Shown: positions 34,991 to 45,599 of the stretch, in pieces
Position numbering within the stretch: position 1 is the first letter of the stretch
Layout of the letters: the number at the start of each line of letters is the position of its first letter
Assembly: GCF_013314975.1 (NCBI RefSeq)
Contig: NZ_JABTYH010000006.1
Location: 99,952-163,951, forward strand
Length of the DNA stretch: 64,000 nucleotides
Source: Pseudarthrobacter oxydans
GTDB lineage: Bacteria > Actinomycetota > Actinomycetes > Actinomycetales > Micrococcaceae
Direction of reading: 5' to 3'
Program-made: the position numbers and the translations under genes
The notes under the pieces: generated by a model
The model's database searches: none
What the model was told of the DNA's origin: nothing
Seen by the model: the letters and a program-made list of their open reading frames with translations, nothing else

Positions 34991-36730
34991 TCAGCGCAGG
35001 GGCACGATGTCTTCCACGCCCAGGCGGGCGGCGTCTGCGGATTCGTCGTCCGGCTGTTGCTGGCTGAGGCGTTCAGCCTCCACCCGCGCAATGTAGTGCC
35101 GCACTTCGTTTTCACGCTGGGCGTCACTCCAGCCAAGGACGTCACCCATTAGTTTAGCGACAACAGGCACGGCGGACACTCCGCGGTCCCAGGCTTCGAT
35201 GGAAATCCGTGTCCTTCGGGTCAGCACATCATGGACGTGGCGGGCGCCCTCATGGGTAGCTGCATAGACGGCCTCGGCCTGGAGGTAGTCGTCGGCACCC
35301 GGAAGGGGCTCCGCGAGGGCCGGATTCTCCTCGATGATGGACAGCACCTCTGAGGTCATGGATCCGTAGCGGTTCAGCAGGTGCTCAATCCGGGCAACAT
35401 GCACGCCGGATTCCTCGGCAGTCCGGTTCCGGCGGTTCCAGGCTGCCCTGAATCCGCTGGCGCCCAGCAGCGGAATGGTTTCCGTGCAGCTGGGCGGAAC
35501 CCGCTCGTCCATGGTGCGGGTGGCCTCGTCCACGGCGTCCTTGGCCATGACCCGGTAGGTGGTCCACTTCCCGCCAGCCACCACCACCAGGCCGGGAACG
35601 GGATGGGCCACCACATGTTCACGGGACAGCTTGGCGGTGGAGTCGTTTTCCCCGGCGAGCAGCGGACGGAGGCCGGCGTACACGCCCTCTACGTCCTCGC
35701 GGGTCAGCGGACGCTTGAGGACCTTGTTGACGTGTTCCAGGATGTAGTCGATGTCCTTGCTGGAGGCGGCCGGGTGGGCCTTGTCCAGGTTCCAGTCGGT
35801 GTCCGTGGTGCCGATGATCCAGTGGCGACCCCACGGGATGACGAACAGCACGGACTTTTCGGTGCGCAGGATCAGGCCGACGGTGGACTGGAACCGGTCG
35901 CGCGGTACCACCAGGTGGATGCCCTTGGAGGCACGGACCTTCAGCTGGCCGCGATCGGTCACCATGGCCTGGGTTTCGTCCGTCCACACCCCGGTGGCGT
36001 TGATCACCTGCTTGGCGCGGATGTTGAACTGCGTCCCGTCCTCGTGGTTGACCACCTTGGCCCCCACCACCCGCTCACCTTCGCGGAGGAAGTCCACCAC
36101 CTTCATCTGGTTGACGGCGTGGGCACCGTAGTAGGCGGCGGTCCGCACCAGGTTGGCGCAGTACTTCGCGTCATCCACCTGGCCGTCGTAGTACCGGATG
36201 GAGCCCACGAACGCGTCATTCTTGAGGCTGGGGGCAGCGCGCAGGGTGCCCCGGCGGCTGAGGTGCTTGTGGAACGGGACTCCCCTGCTGTGCCCGCTGG
36301 AGACGGACATGGCGTCATACAGCGCGATGCCGGCACCCACATAGGGCCGCTCGATGAAGGGCTTGGTCAGCGGATACAGGAACGGGACCGGCCGGGCCAG
36401 GTGCGGCGCCAGTTCCGAGAGCAGCAGCCCCCGCTCCTGCAGCGCTTCCTTCACGAGGCCGAAATCGAGCATCTCCAGGTACCGGAGGCCGCCGTGGATG
36501 AGCTTCGAGGACCGGGAGGACGTACCGGCAGCCCAGTCGTTCGCTTCAACGATGCCGACGCTGAGGCCGCGCGTGACGGCGTCCAGGGCTGCCCCGGTGC
36601 CAACGATGCCGCCGCCGACGATGAGGATGTCCAGTTCCTGGCCGGGGTCCGCCGTGGCGCGCAGCCGTTGGATGGATGCTTCCCTGGCTTCCGGGCCAAG
36701 GGCCCCGCCGTTAACAGGAAATTTCTTCAT
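34991..36730 (-). CDS. glpD: Aerobic glycerol-3-phosphate dehydrogenase
   Basis: FAD-dependent, membrane-associated oxidation of glycerol-3-phosphate to DHAP, feeding the quinone pool. 579 residues. The FAD dinucleotide motif DILIVGGGIVGTGAALDAVTRGL is at about 35-57, followed by SRSSKLIHGGLRYLE. The C-terminal cap includes GGKWTTYRVMAKDAVDEA. ATG 36730 is fixed by GGAGG 6-7 bases upstream; an earlier in-frame start at 36751 lacks this. It is followed on the same strand by the orphan PTS IIA gene. No glpF or glpK is in the window. Confidence 0.96.
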   Translation of the reverse strand: MKKFPVNGGALGPEAREASIQRLRATADPGQELDILIVGGGIVGTGAALDAVTRGLSVGIVEANDWAAGTSSRSSKLIHGGLRYLEMLDFGLVKEALQERGLLLSELAPHLARPVPFLYPLTKPFIERPYVGAGIALYDAMSVSSGHSRGVPFHKHLSRRGTLRAAPSLKNDAFVGSIRYYDGQVDDAKYCANLVRTAAYYGAHAVNQMKVVDFLREGERVVGAKVVNHEDGTQFNIRAKQVINATGVWTDETQAMVTDRGQLKVRASKGIHLVVPRDRFQSTVGLILRTEKSVLFVIPWGRHWIIGTTDTDWNLDKAHPAASSKDIDYILEHVNKVLKRPLTREDVEGVYAGLRPLLAGENDSTAKLSREHVVAHPVPGLVVVAGGKWTTYRVMAKDAVDEATRTMDERVPPSCTETIPLLGASGFRAAWNRRNRTAEESGVHVARIEHLLNRYGSMTSEVLSIIEENPALAEPLPGADDYLQAEAVYAATHEGARHVHDVLTRRTRISIEAWDRGVSAVPVVAKLMGDVLGWSDAQRENEVRHYIARVEAERLSQQQPDDESADAARLGVEDIVPLR

Positions 36731-36800
36731 TGAACGCCTCCAGTGCCTCAAGTGCCGGTAGTAAAACCACCCTACTTGCTTGCGGCACGCTTGGGCAGGA

Positions 36801-36828
36801 GGGCAGTGGCAGGATGCTGCCGCTGCCC
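36801..36828 (-). terminator. Hairpin between guaB3 and glpD
   Basis: 12-bp stem with one G-T pair (36801-36812 with 36817-36828, 4-base loop), 20 bases after the guaB3 stop; no T-run. Confidence 0.4.
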
Positions 36829-36848
36829 TCCGGTTCCCAGGGGGAGCG

Positions 36849-37985
36849 TCAGTTTCCGGAGTACGGGGAAACCACGACGTCGACCCGCTGGAATTCCTTC
36901 AGGTCCGAGTATCCGGTGGTCGCCATGGAGCGGCGCAGCGCGCCGATGAGGTTGGAGGTTCCGTTGGTGTGGTGGCCCGGTCCGAACAGCACTTCCTCCA
37001 GCGGCCCCACGGTGCCCACGTTGGCGCGGTCGCCGCGGGGAAGTTCGAGGTGATGGGCTTCCTGGCCCCAGTGCCATCCCTTGCCCGGTGCCTCTTCGGC
37101 CCGCGCCAGGGCGCTGCCCAGCATCACGGCGTCGGCTCCCATGGCAATGGCCTTGACGATGTCGCCCGAGGTGCCCATGCCGCCGTCGGCAATGACATGG
37201 ACGTACCGGCCGCCGGACTCGTCCATGTAGTCGCGGCGGGCGGCAGCGACGTCGGAGATGGCGGATGCCATGGGCGAATGGATGCCCAGGGCCCGGCGGG
37301 TGGTGGTGGTGGCGCCGCCGCCGAAGCCCACCAGCACGCCGGCTGCACCGGTGCGCATGAGGTGCAGCGCGGGCGTGTAGCCGGCCGCGCCGCCCACGAT
37401 CACGGGAACATCCAGCTCGTAGATGAACTGCTTGAGGTTCAGGGGCTCGTGGTCCTTGGAGACATGCTCGGCGGACACGGTGGTGCCGCGGATGACGAAG
37501 ATGTCGACGCCGGCCGCCACCACGGTCTTGTAGTGCTCCTGGGTGCGCTGCGGCGTCAGGGATCCCGCCACCGTCACGCCTGCCTCGCGGATCTCCGCCA
37601 GGCGGGACGTAATCAGTTCAGGCTGGATGGGCGCCTTGTACAGCTCCTGCATGCGGCCTGTCACGGCCGGGCTGTTGGTTTCATCCTCCAGCGCGCCGAT
37701 CTCGTCCAGGATGGGCTGCGGGTCCTCGTACCGGGTCCACAGGCCCTCGAGGTCCAGCACGCCGAGGCCGCCGAGCCGGCCCAGGGCAATGGCAGTCTGC
37801 GGGGACATGGCAGAGTCCATGGGCGCCGCAATGACGGGCATGTCGAACTTGTAGGCGTCAATCTGCCAGGAGACGGAGACGTCCTTGGGGTCGCGGGTGC
37901 GACGGTTAGGGACGATTGCAATGTCATCCAGGGAGTAGGCACGACGCCCACGCTTGCCACGGCCGATCTCGATCTCGTAAGTCAC
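36849..37985 (-). CDS. guaB3: GuaB3 family IMP dehydrogenase-related protein
   Basis: IMPDH/GMPR-superfamily barrel of 378 residues without CBS domains, starting [33 protein letters not shown], typical of actinobacterial GuaB3. At the catalytic loop, where IMPDH has GPGSICTTR, it reads [16 protein letters not shown], so the catalytic cysteine is absent; I recall the same loss in M. tuberculosis GuaB3. Other blocks are retained: [28 protein letters not shown] and the C-terminal [21 protein letters not shown]. Some GuaB3 proteins have been reported as GMP reductases, but those need the Cys, so activity here is unclear. GTG 37985 follows TAACCT by 6 bases. Confidence 0.93.
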   Translation of the reverse strand: MTYEIEIGRGKRGRRAYSLDDIAIVPNRRTRDPKDVSVSWQIDAYKFDMPVIAAPMDSAMSPQTAIALGRLGGLGVLDLEGLWTRYEDPQPILDEIGALEDETNSPAVTGRMQELYKAPIQPELITSRLAEIREAGVTVAGSLTPQRTQEHYKTVVAAGVDIFVIRGTTVSAEHVSKDHEPLNLKQFIYELDVPVIVGGAAGYTPALHLMRTGAAGVLVGFGGGATTTTRRALGIHSPMASAISDVAAARRDYMDESGGRYVHVIADGGMGTSGDIVKAIAMGADAVMLGSALARAEEAPGKGWHWGQEAHHLELPRGDRANVGTVGPLEEVLFGPGHHTNGTSNLIGALRRSMATTGYSDLKEFQRVDVVVSPYSGN

Positions 37986-37997
37986 TGCTCTAGGTTA
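37983..37997 (-). promoter_or_regulatory. Putative -10 for leaderless guaB3 mRNA
   Basis: TAACCT at 37992-37997, 6 bases from the GTG at 37985. Confidence 0.4.
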
Positions 37998-38083
37998 TCC
38001 CAGCGGCCGTGATGTCCTTGTCTGTGCGGACGGGCCGGGAACGCAGGCTACGGACCGCACGCACCAACCGGAGCCCGGGTGGC

Positions 38084-38098
38084 TACAGTTGCCCTATG
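38084..38098 (+). promoter_or_regulatory. Putative -10 for leaderless mRNA of the hypothetical gene at 38096
   Basis: TACAGT at 38084-38089, 6 bases before the ATG at 38096. Confidence 0.4.
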
Positions 38099-38701
38099 GG
38101 TTCACGGTGGGTATTCGACGGCCACATTGCCGGCATAGGCACGGCTTCCGGCCTTCGCGCCGTGGTGGGCATCTGGCAGGAGTCGCCCTTCGGGCCCTTT
38201 GCGGACGTGATGGTCCAGCAGCCCTCCGGCCACCGGCAGCTCCTGGCCCCCAGCCGTGAGGTGGCGGAGTTCATCGCCGCCACCTACACGTTCGACGACG
38301 TCACGGAGGTGGACCTGTCGGCGCGGCTGGGCCACGGAACGCTGGAGGTCGACGCCGGTCCCCTGGCCATCAGCGCCCGGCTCGGCGGGCGGGCCCTCCT
38401 GGGCAGGATGCTGCGGGCAGTCCCCCGACGCCTTGCTGTCCACCCCGGCTGGCTGCGGGCCATCAGTCCGGTCGCCGGGATCCTGAGCAGCGGCTCCCGG
38501 ACCTCCGGCACCGCAGGCAGCGGCCGGAGGGAGTATTACGGGGTGAGCGACCTGCACACCATCACCTCCGCCGTCGTGAGCTGGAACGGGGTTGATGCCG
38601 GAGCCCTGGCGGCGGTCCGCCCCGCTGTGTCGTTCGGGTTCAGCAGCGTCCCGCCGCGGCCGGGCATTGCGCGGGTGCGTACGACGGTAGCGGAGTCCTA
38701 G
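38096..38701 (+). CDS. Hypothetical protein, no family recognised
   Basis: 201 residues, soluble by composition, starting SRWVFDGHIAGIGTASGLRAVVGIWQESPFGPFADVMV. It alternates strands (FDDVTEVDLSARLGHGTLEVDAGPLAISARLGGRALL) and ends in a region with DLHTITSAVVSWNGVDAGALAAV. No signal peptide, metal motif or known catalytic motif is evident. The beta-rich pattern suggests a lipocalin-like or DUF2804-like fold, but this is only an impression. The last four bases overlap the stop of the convergent ABC exporter gene. Confidence 0.75.
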   Translation: MGSRWVFDGHIAGIGTASGLRAVVGIWQESPFGPFADVMVQQPSGHRQLLAPSREVAEFIAATYTFDDVTEVDLSARLGHGTLEVDAGPLAISARLGGRALLGRMLRAVPRRLAVHPGWLRAISPVAGILSSGSRTSGTAGSGRREYYGVSDLHTITSAVVSWNGVDAGALAAVRPAVSFGFSSVPPRPGIARVRTTVAES

Positions 38702-40545
38702 GCTCCTCCTCCTGCCTCCGGGCTTGCTCCCGTGAGCTGGGATTCGAACATCCTGAAGTAGCGCCCGCGAAGCGCGACGAGTTCCTTGTGCGTCCCCTGC
38801 TCCACGATCCTGCCGTCCTCCAGCATGAACACGGTGTCCGCCTTCTCGATGGTGGCGAGCCGGTGGCTGATGGCGATGATGGTGCTGCTGCGGTCAGCGA
38901 AGAGGCGGGTGAAGATCCGGTGCTCGGCCAGGGCGTCGATAGCCGAGGTTGGCTCGTCCATCACCATGAACGAGGCGTCCCGGTAGAAGTTCCGGGCCAT
39001 GGCCAGACGCTGCCACTGCCCGCCCGAGAGCCCGCTGCCCTTCCGCCCGCGCGGGTCCTCCATCCAGTTGCTGACATGGTTATCCAGGCCGTTGGGGAGT
39101 TTGTTGATAAAGTCCAGCGCCTCCGCGTCCGCGGCAGCCTTGCGGATGCGGGCGTCGTCGCGGGGCGCGTCGACGTCCCCGAAGTAGATGTTCTCCGCGG
39201 CCGTGGCGAACTCGTACTTGAGGAATTCCTGGCTCAGCACCGCGAGGTGCCGGTGCCAGGAGGTGACGTCGACGGCGGCAAGGTCGACGCCGTCGAGCAG
39301 TACCTGTCCCGAGTCCGGCCGGTACAGCCCCGCCAGGATCCTGATCAGCGTGGACTTGCCGGCGCCGTTCTCCCCCACGATGGCGATGTGCTGGCCCTCG
39401 CGGATGGTCAGGCTGATCCCGCGGATCACCTCGATGTCGCTGCCCGTGTAGGTGAAGCGGATGTCCTTCAGCTCAACGGTCTTCGGTGCCTGCAGCAGCG
39501 GCGGGGCGTGCTCCGAATGCACGGGCATGGCCATGAACAGCTCGTAGTCCTTGAGGTTGGCCAGGTCCTCGTCGATGGAACTGAGGGAGGACACCAGGTT
39601 GTTCGCCGTGGACAGCGCCCTGCTGACAATCTGCTGCACGTAGAGGAACTGGCCCACGGGCTGCGCGCGGGCGATGATCTGCCCCACCACCCAGACCAGG
39701 GACACCACTTCAGCGCCGTACTGGAGCGCATCGGCGGCGAGCTGCTTGGGGATGTACCGCTTCTGAAAGTCCAGCCGCCGGCGCTCGTCCGCGTCCCGCA
39801 GCCGGGACCTGAAATCCATCAGGTAGCCCACAATCCCGTAAAGCCGCATCTCGGCGATGTGCTGCGGCCGAAGGAGGTTGGTCTCGATCATGCGGCGCTG
39901 GCGGCGTGAGTCCACCTGGGTGTTCCAGTGGGCGATCTGCTCCCGCGAAAGTTTGAACTGCAGGTAGACGCTGGGGACGATGGCGACAAGGACGATCACG
40001 GCGATCCACCAGCTCACCAGCAGCAAGGCGCCGACGGCGAGAATTACCGAGACGAGCTGGGTGAAGATGGCGGCGATCCGGTCAAGCACCCGGGCGTAGG
40101 AGTCGGAGAACCGCTTTGCGCGGTCGTAGAGGTCAACGGTTTCTTTGTCGTCGTACCGCCAGAATTCCAGTGCCAGGAACCGCTCGTACATCTGGTCCCC
40201 CACGATGGCCCCCACCTTGAAGCTCATCAGCTGCTGGATGTAGCGGTCAACGCTGCTGAACGCGCCCCAGAAAAGCCCCAGGGCGGCGGTGATGATGACG
40301 TAGGCGATCGCCCGCCGGCCGGCCTCGGCGTCACCGGCATAGGCGGCGGCCAGCGCCGTGGTGGTCAGGGCGGCGAAGTAGGTGGTGACCAGCGGAAGCA
40401 CGGCTGAGATCAGCGACCCGAGCACCTTCATGACCACGGCGCCCGGCGAAGCCCGGAAACTGACCCGCAGCACCTGGGCTACCGCCCGGGCATACGGACG
40501 AAGGGCCAGCCGCCGTGGCGGCTGGCCCTTCGCAGGGGTGTTCAC
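38698..40545 (-). CDS. ABC transporter, fused permease-ATPase (exporter type)
   Basis: 615-residue half-transporter: a transmembrane domain with about six spans (residues 40-310) followed by a nucleotide-binding domain. The NBD has Walker A GENGAGKSTLI, Q-loop LSQEFLKYEFATAAENIYFGD, signature GSGLSGGQWQRLAMARNF, Walker B FMVMDEPTSAIDALAEH and H-loop AISHRLATIEKAD. Type IV exporters of this form dimerise; the substrate is unknown. The GTG start at 40545 is doubtful: no good Shine-Dalgarno precedes it and a strong hairpin (40499-40532) lies within the first 16 codons. GTG 40473 is an alternative. It follows guaB by 17 bases. Confidence 0.88.
   Translation of the reverse strand: MNTPAKGQPPRRLALRPYARAVAQVLRVSFRASPGAVVMKVLGSLISAVLPLVTTYFAALTTTALAAAYAGDAEAGRRAIAYVIITAALGLFWGAFSSVDRYIQQLMSFKVGAIVGDQMYERFLALEFWRYDDKETVDLYDRAKRFSDSYARVLDRIAAIFTQLVSVILAVGALLLVSWWIAVIVLVAIVPSVYLQFKLSREQIAHWNTQVDSRRQRRMIETNLLRPQHIAEMRLYGIVGYLMDFRSRLRDADERRRLDFQKRYIPKQLAADALQYGAEVVSLVWVVGQIIARAQPVGQFLYVQQIVSRALSTANNLVSSLSSIDEDLANLKDYELFMAMPVHSEHAPPLLQAPKTVELKDIRFTYTGSDIEVIRGISLTIREGQHIAIVGENGAGKSTLIRILAGLYRPDSGQVLLDGVDLAAVDVTSWHRHLAVLSQEFLKYEFATAAENIYFGDVDAPRDDARIRKAAADAEALDFINKLPNGLDNHVSNWMEDPRGRKGSGLSGGQWQRLAMARNFYRDASFMVMDEPTSAIDALAEHRIFTRLFADRSSTIIAISHRLATIEKADTVFMLEDGRIVEQGTHKELVALRGRYFRMFESQLTGASPEAGGGA
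40499..40532 (-). terminator. Perfect 16-bp hairpin after guaB, inside the annotated ABC exporter start
   Basis: Arms 40499-40514 and 40517-40532 with a 2-base loop, about 30 bases after the guaB stop. It resembles the other U-tract-poor terminator hairpins here, yet lies in the exporter reading frame if the GTG at 40545 is used. Confidence 0.5.
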
Positions 40546-40562
40546 CCGTTCAGGAGGCGTTG

Positions 40563-42227
<1,665 letters not shown>

Positions 42228-42303
42228 TCAGCGCCGATCCCCCTATTCCACGCGTGCAATGTGAGCAACTGCACTCCCCACCCGCTGCTGCTCGTGACTG
42301 CGT

Positions 42304-44382
42304 TCAGTTCCAGCCCGTGGCGGCCAGAAGCCGCTGCTCGAACATGGGGATCATGCTTTCCACATAGGTCCGCGTGAGGTGGTTGTCGTCCTTGTAGACG
42401 TAGACGTTCCCCACCACCCCGGGACAGATGCCCCGCGCGCAGATGAAGTCGCTGAGATCCATGAGGTGCAGTCCGTCCAGTTTGCCCCGGTAGCTTTCCA
42501 GCGGGGACGGTTCGACCAGGGACTCCGCCAGGGACACACTGCACTCCGGCGCGTCCGGGCCGTTGCGCTGGATGCATTCCGGCATGTTGAACGTAAAGCG
42601 CGGGTTGTCCCGGATGCCGATGACCTCGATCCCGGCCTCCGCGAACGGCCGAACCCCTTCCAGGTAACCCGGCACTTCGGTCTCGAACGGGGCCTCCTCA
42701 TGCGTCAGCGACGCCACCGTGAACACTGCGTCCGGCTGGTGTTCCAGGACGTAGGCGGCGCTCGCCTGGTTGTAGGCGTTGCACTCCGTATTCCGTTCTG
42801 CGGACTCCGCCCCGAAGCGGCACGCAGGCATCAGCAGCGTCACCAGTTCCCAGCCCCGCGCGGCGGCAATCGGCGCCAGCGCCCCCAGGTACTGCTGGGA
42901 GTGCGAGTCGCCCAGGACCACGATGCGCTTGGTTACCTCGCCATCAGGAACCTCCTGCCGGCACCCTTCGAGGATGGGATTGCTGGTGGCGTTGGCACCG
43001 GTGCAGGGCGCGTGGATTCCGGCCCAGTCGTTGTCCAGCGCGGAAGGGCCGGGGATGAACCTGGCCTCCGGGGCGGGCACGGCGGCGTTCTCCGGGTTGA
43101 GCGCGGCGGCCCCTGGCGTGAGCTCCCGCGGCTGGGCCGCCGTCGCGCTTTCCTCTGCGGTGAGCGTGGTCTGCCAAATGGCGACGGGTCCGGCCAACAT
43201 CGCGCCACAGGCAGCAATAACGACGGCGGTGCGCCAGGCCCGGCGCTGCGGCCAGTGCCACTCGCGCAGCGGCTTTTCAACGAAGCGCGTGGTGAGGACG
43301 GCGAGCACGATGGAGGCACCCACGATGCCCAGGCCCTGGGCCAGGTTGGGTGCCTCCACGCCGGTGGCGGCAAGCGCCAGCACCAGGACCGGCCAGTGCC
43401 AGAGGTACAGGGCATAGGAATTGTCTCCCAGCGCCACCAAAGGCTTGCTGCTGAGGACCCTGTCCACGCCGAAACGGCTGCCGGATTGTCCCGCGACGAT
43501 GATGGCGGCGGCCGCCAGGGTGGGCCAGAGCGCCACGAAGCCGGGGAACGAGCGGTCCACCGTGAGCAGCAGGCCGCAGGAGACCATGGCCGCCAGGCCT
43601 GCCCAGCCCAGGACCACCCGGAGCGCCCGGGCCGGTTTGAGGTAGGGCAGGGCCAGCGCCAGGAGCGAGCCCAGCGCGAACTCCCAGAGCCGGGTCCGGG
43701 TGTCGAAGTAGGCGTACGCCTGGTTGCCGGCGGTCTGCTCCACGGAGTAGGCGAGGGACACGGCGAAGACTGTGCCGAAGACCAGGGCCAGCAGCCCGCG
43801 GTAGGTGACCCGGGTGAGCGCGCGGATCCGGTGCAGCAGCACCAGCAGTCCGGCGGTGCCGGCGAAGATGAGGGGCCAGAGGATGAACACCTGTCCCTGG
43901 ATGGACAGCGACCAGAAGTGCTGGAGCGGGCTGGCCCCGGCGTGGTCCTGGGCATAGTAGTCAACGGCGGTGTCCGCGAGCAGCCAGTTCTGGCTGTAGA
44001 GCAGGGACGCCCACGCCTGGTCCAGCACCTGCGGCCAGCGGCTCTGGGGCAGGATCAGCCACGTTCCGGCGAGGACTCCCAGGATGACCACGACGGCGGC
44101 GGGCAGCAGCCGCTTGAACAGGTGCAGCCAGTGCCCAAGCAGCCCGAACGGCCGCCCTGCCTCGGCTTTCCGGACGAAGGACAGGGTCAGAAGGAACGCG
44201 GAGATGAGCAGGAAGATGTCCACTCCCCCGGACACCCGGCCCAGCCAGACGTGGTAGGCCACCACCATCAGCACGGCGAGCGCACGGAGCCCCTGGACCT
44301 CCGGCCGGAAGGTTGGCTTCCGGCTTTTGGCGGCTGCTTCGGGCACCGGGCGGGAAGCAGCCGCGGTTCTCGCTATCGACAC
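42304..44382 (-). CDS. OafA-type acyltransferase with C-terminal SGNH domain
   Basis: 692 residues. The N-terminal 370 are an acyltransferase-3 domain with about 10-11 spans, beginning FRPEVQGLRALAVLMVVAYHVWL (catalytic His in AYH) and containing the FWSLSIQGQVFILWPL block. The C-terminal extracytoplasmic SGNH hydrolase-like domain has block I VVLGDSHSQQYLGAL and block V YKDDNHLTRTYVE with the Asp-His pair. Such fusions O-acetylate cell-surface glycans. GTG 44382 has AGGAAGG 5 bases upstream; the frame continues to a TTG at 44406. No glycan biosynthesis cluster adjoins it. Confidence 0.92.
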   Translation of the reverse strand: MSIARTAAASRPVPEAAAKSRKPTFRPEVQGLRALAVLMVVAYHVWLGRVSGGVDIFLLISAFLLTLSFVRKAEAGRPFGLLGHWLHLFKRLLPAAVVVILGVLAGTWLILPQSRWPQVLDQAWASLLYSQNWLLADTAVDYYAQDHAGASPLQHFWSLSIQGQVFILWPLIFAGTAGLLVLLHRIRALTRVTYRGLLALVFGTVFAVSLAYSVEQTAGNQAYAYFDTRTRLWEFALGSLLALALPYLKPARALRVVLGWAGLAAMVSCGLLLTVDRSFPGFVALWPTLAAAAIIVAGQSGSRFGVDRVLSSKPLVALGDNSYALYLWHWPVLVLALAATGVEAPNLAQGLGIVGASIVLAVLTTRFVEKPLREWHWPQRRAWRTAVVIAACGAMLAGPVAIWQTTLTAEESATAAQPRELTPGAAALNPENAAVPAPEARFIPGPSALDNDWAGIHAPCTGANATSNPILEGCRQEVPDGEVTKRIVVLGDSHSQQYLGALAPIAAARGWELVTLLMPACRFGAESAERNTECNAYNQASAAYVLEHQPDAVFTVASLTHEEAPFETEVPGYLEGVRPFAEAGIEVIGIRDNPRFTFNMPECIQRNGPDAPECSVSLAESLVEPSPLESYRGKLDGLHLMDLSDFICARGICPGVVGNVYVYKDDNHLTRTYVESMIPMFEQRLLAATGWN

Positions 44383-44492
44383 AAAAGACCTTCCTGCGGC
44401 GGACAAAACATCAATTCTACCGAGGCATGGCGGATTTTCCGGGAAAGGTAACAGGCATCACGGCCCGGCACGGGCGGCGAAGCCGGCGCGGC

Positions 44493-45599
44493 TCAGGCGG
44501 CAGCCACCCCGGATCCGTGAGCGGCGGGGGCCGGAATCCTGGCCGCCAGGTACCGTGCGTCGCGGCCGAGGCCCGGAAGGGTGTCCGATACCTCCGCGTA
44601 CAGGAATCGCTGCCCCAGGAAGAACAGCCCTGGCGAATCCAGAGCCACACCGCGCCATTGCCGGGGCATTGCGCCGCCGTCGAGCAACGCCGGATCGATC
44701 CAGCTGAAGTCCTCACGGAATCCGGTGCACCAGACCACATTGGCGACTTCAAGGCGCGTTCCGTCCGCCAGCACAGGCATCCCGTCGGCCACCCCGGTGA
44801 CCCTCGGCACGACGTGCACGCCGGCGGCCGCAAGGTCCCTCGTCTTCGTCCTGATCAGCGGTTCGGCGTGCGCTTTCATCGCCGGCGCCACTTTGCGGCC
44901 AATCGGTGAACCAAGCGTCAACACGTGCAGCCCAAGGAAGCGCACCACCGGGAACGCGTACCGCGCCGCAGCTTTGCCGTGCTTCACCGGGATCTCGCCC
45001 GTGGGCTTGCCGGCCACCAGCGCCGGCCGGGTCCTGGAAACTTCGAGGCCGATCTCCGCCCCCGAGTTCCCCAGCCCCACAACCAGGACCGGACCTTCCC
45101 GGAGCTGCTGCGGGTTCCGGTACTGGCTGGAATGCACTTGCTTGATGGAAGGGGCCAGTTCAGCTGCAAAGCCGGGCACCTCGGGTGTCTGTGTGGAGCC
45201 TGTGGCCACCACCACGTTGCGCGCTTCCCACCGGCGGCCCCCGGCGGTGGCCGCGTAGTGGTCCCCCTCCCGCCAAAGGCGCTCCACGCGGATGCCGTGG
45301 ATCACCGGAAGGTCAAATTCCGCGGCATACCCTTCGAGATAGTCCGCTACCTCATCCTTGGTGGGGAAGGACAGCCGGTCGGCCGGGAACGGTGCGCCGG
45401 GCAGTCCGTCGTACTTGGCGGGAGTGAACACCCGGAGGGAATCCCACCGCTGCCGCCAGGAATCGCCGGACCTTTGGCTGGCGTCGAGAATCAGGAACTT
45501 CCGTTTCTGGCCCTTCATGAAATAGCCCAGGGCTAGTCCGGCCTGCCCGCCGCCGATGATGACGGTGTCCAGCATGCCGGCCGGATTGTTGTTGTTCAT
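44493..45599 (-). CDS. FAD/NAD(P)-dependent flavoprotein monooxygenase (CzcO-like)
   Basis: 368 residues with two Rossmann motifs: FAD site DTVIIGGGQAGLALGYFMKG at the N-terminus and NADPH site VLVVGLGNSGAEIGLEVSR near residue 175. Between them is RQRWDSLRVFTPAKYDGLPG and the NVVVATGSTQTPEVPGF segment. This matches the flavin-containing monooxygenase/CzcO group often annotated as putative potassium-transport flavoproteins. The substrate is unknown. ATG 45599 has AAGGAG 9 bases upstream and overlaps the stop of the SemiSWEET-like gene by four bases, so the pair is co-translated. Confidence 0.88.
   Translation of the reverse strand: MNNNNPAGMLDTVIIGGGQAGLALGYFMKGQKRKFLILDASQRSGDSWRQRWDSLRVFTPAKYDGLPGAPFPADRLSFPTKDEVADYLEGYAAEFDLPVIHGIRVERLWREGDHYAATAGGRRWEARNVVVATGSTQTPEVPGFAAELAPSIKQVHSSQYRNPQQLREGPVLVVGLGNSGAEIGLEVSRTRPALVAGKPTGEIPVKHGKAAARYAFPVVRFLGLHVLTLGSPIGRKVAPAMKAHAEPLIRTKTRDLAAAGVHVVPRVTGVADGMPVLADGTRLEVANVVWCTGFREDFSWIDPALLDGGAMPRQWRGVALDSPGLFFLGQRFLYAEVSDTLPGLGRDARYLAARIPAPAAHGSGVAAA

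Noticed and set aside
42379..44451. 690-codon plus-strand open frame
   Set aside because: Antisense to the SGNH acyltransferase; product is Gly/Arg/His-rich with no domain or start signal.
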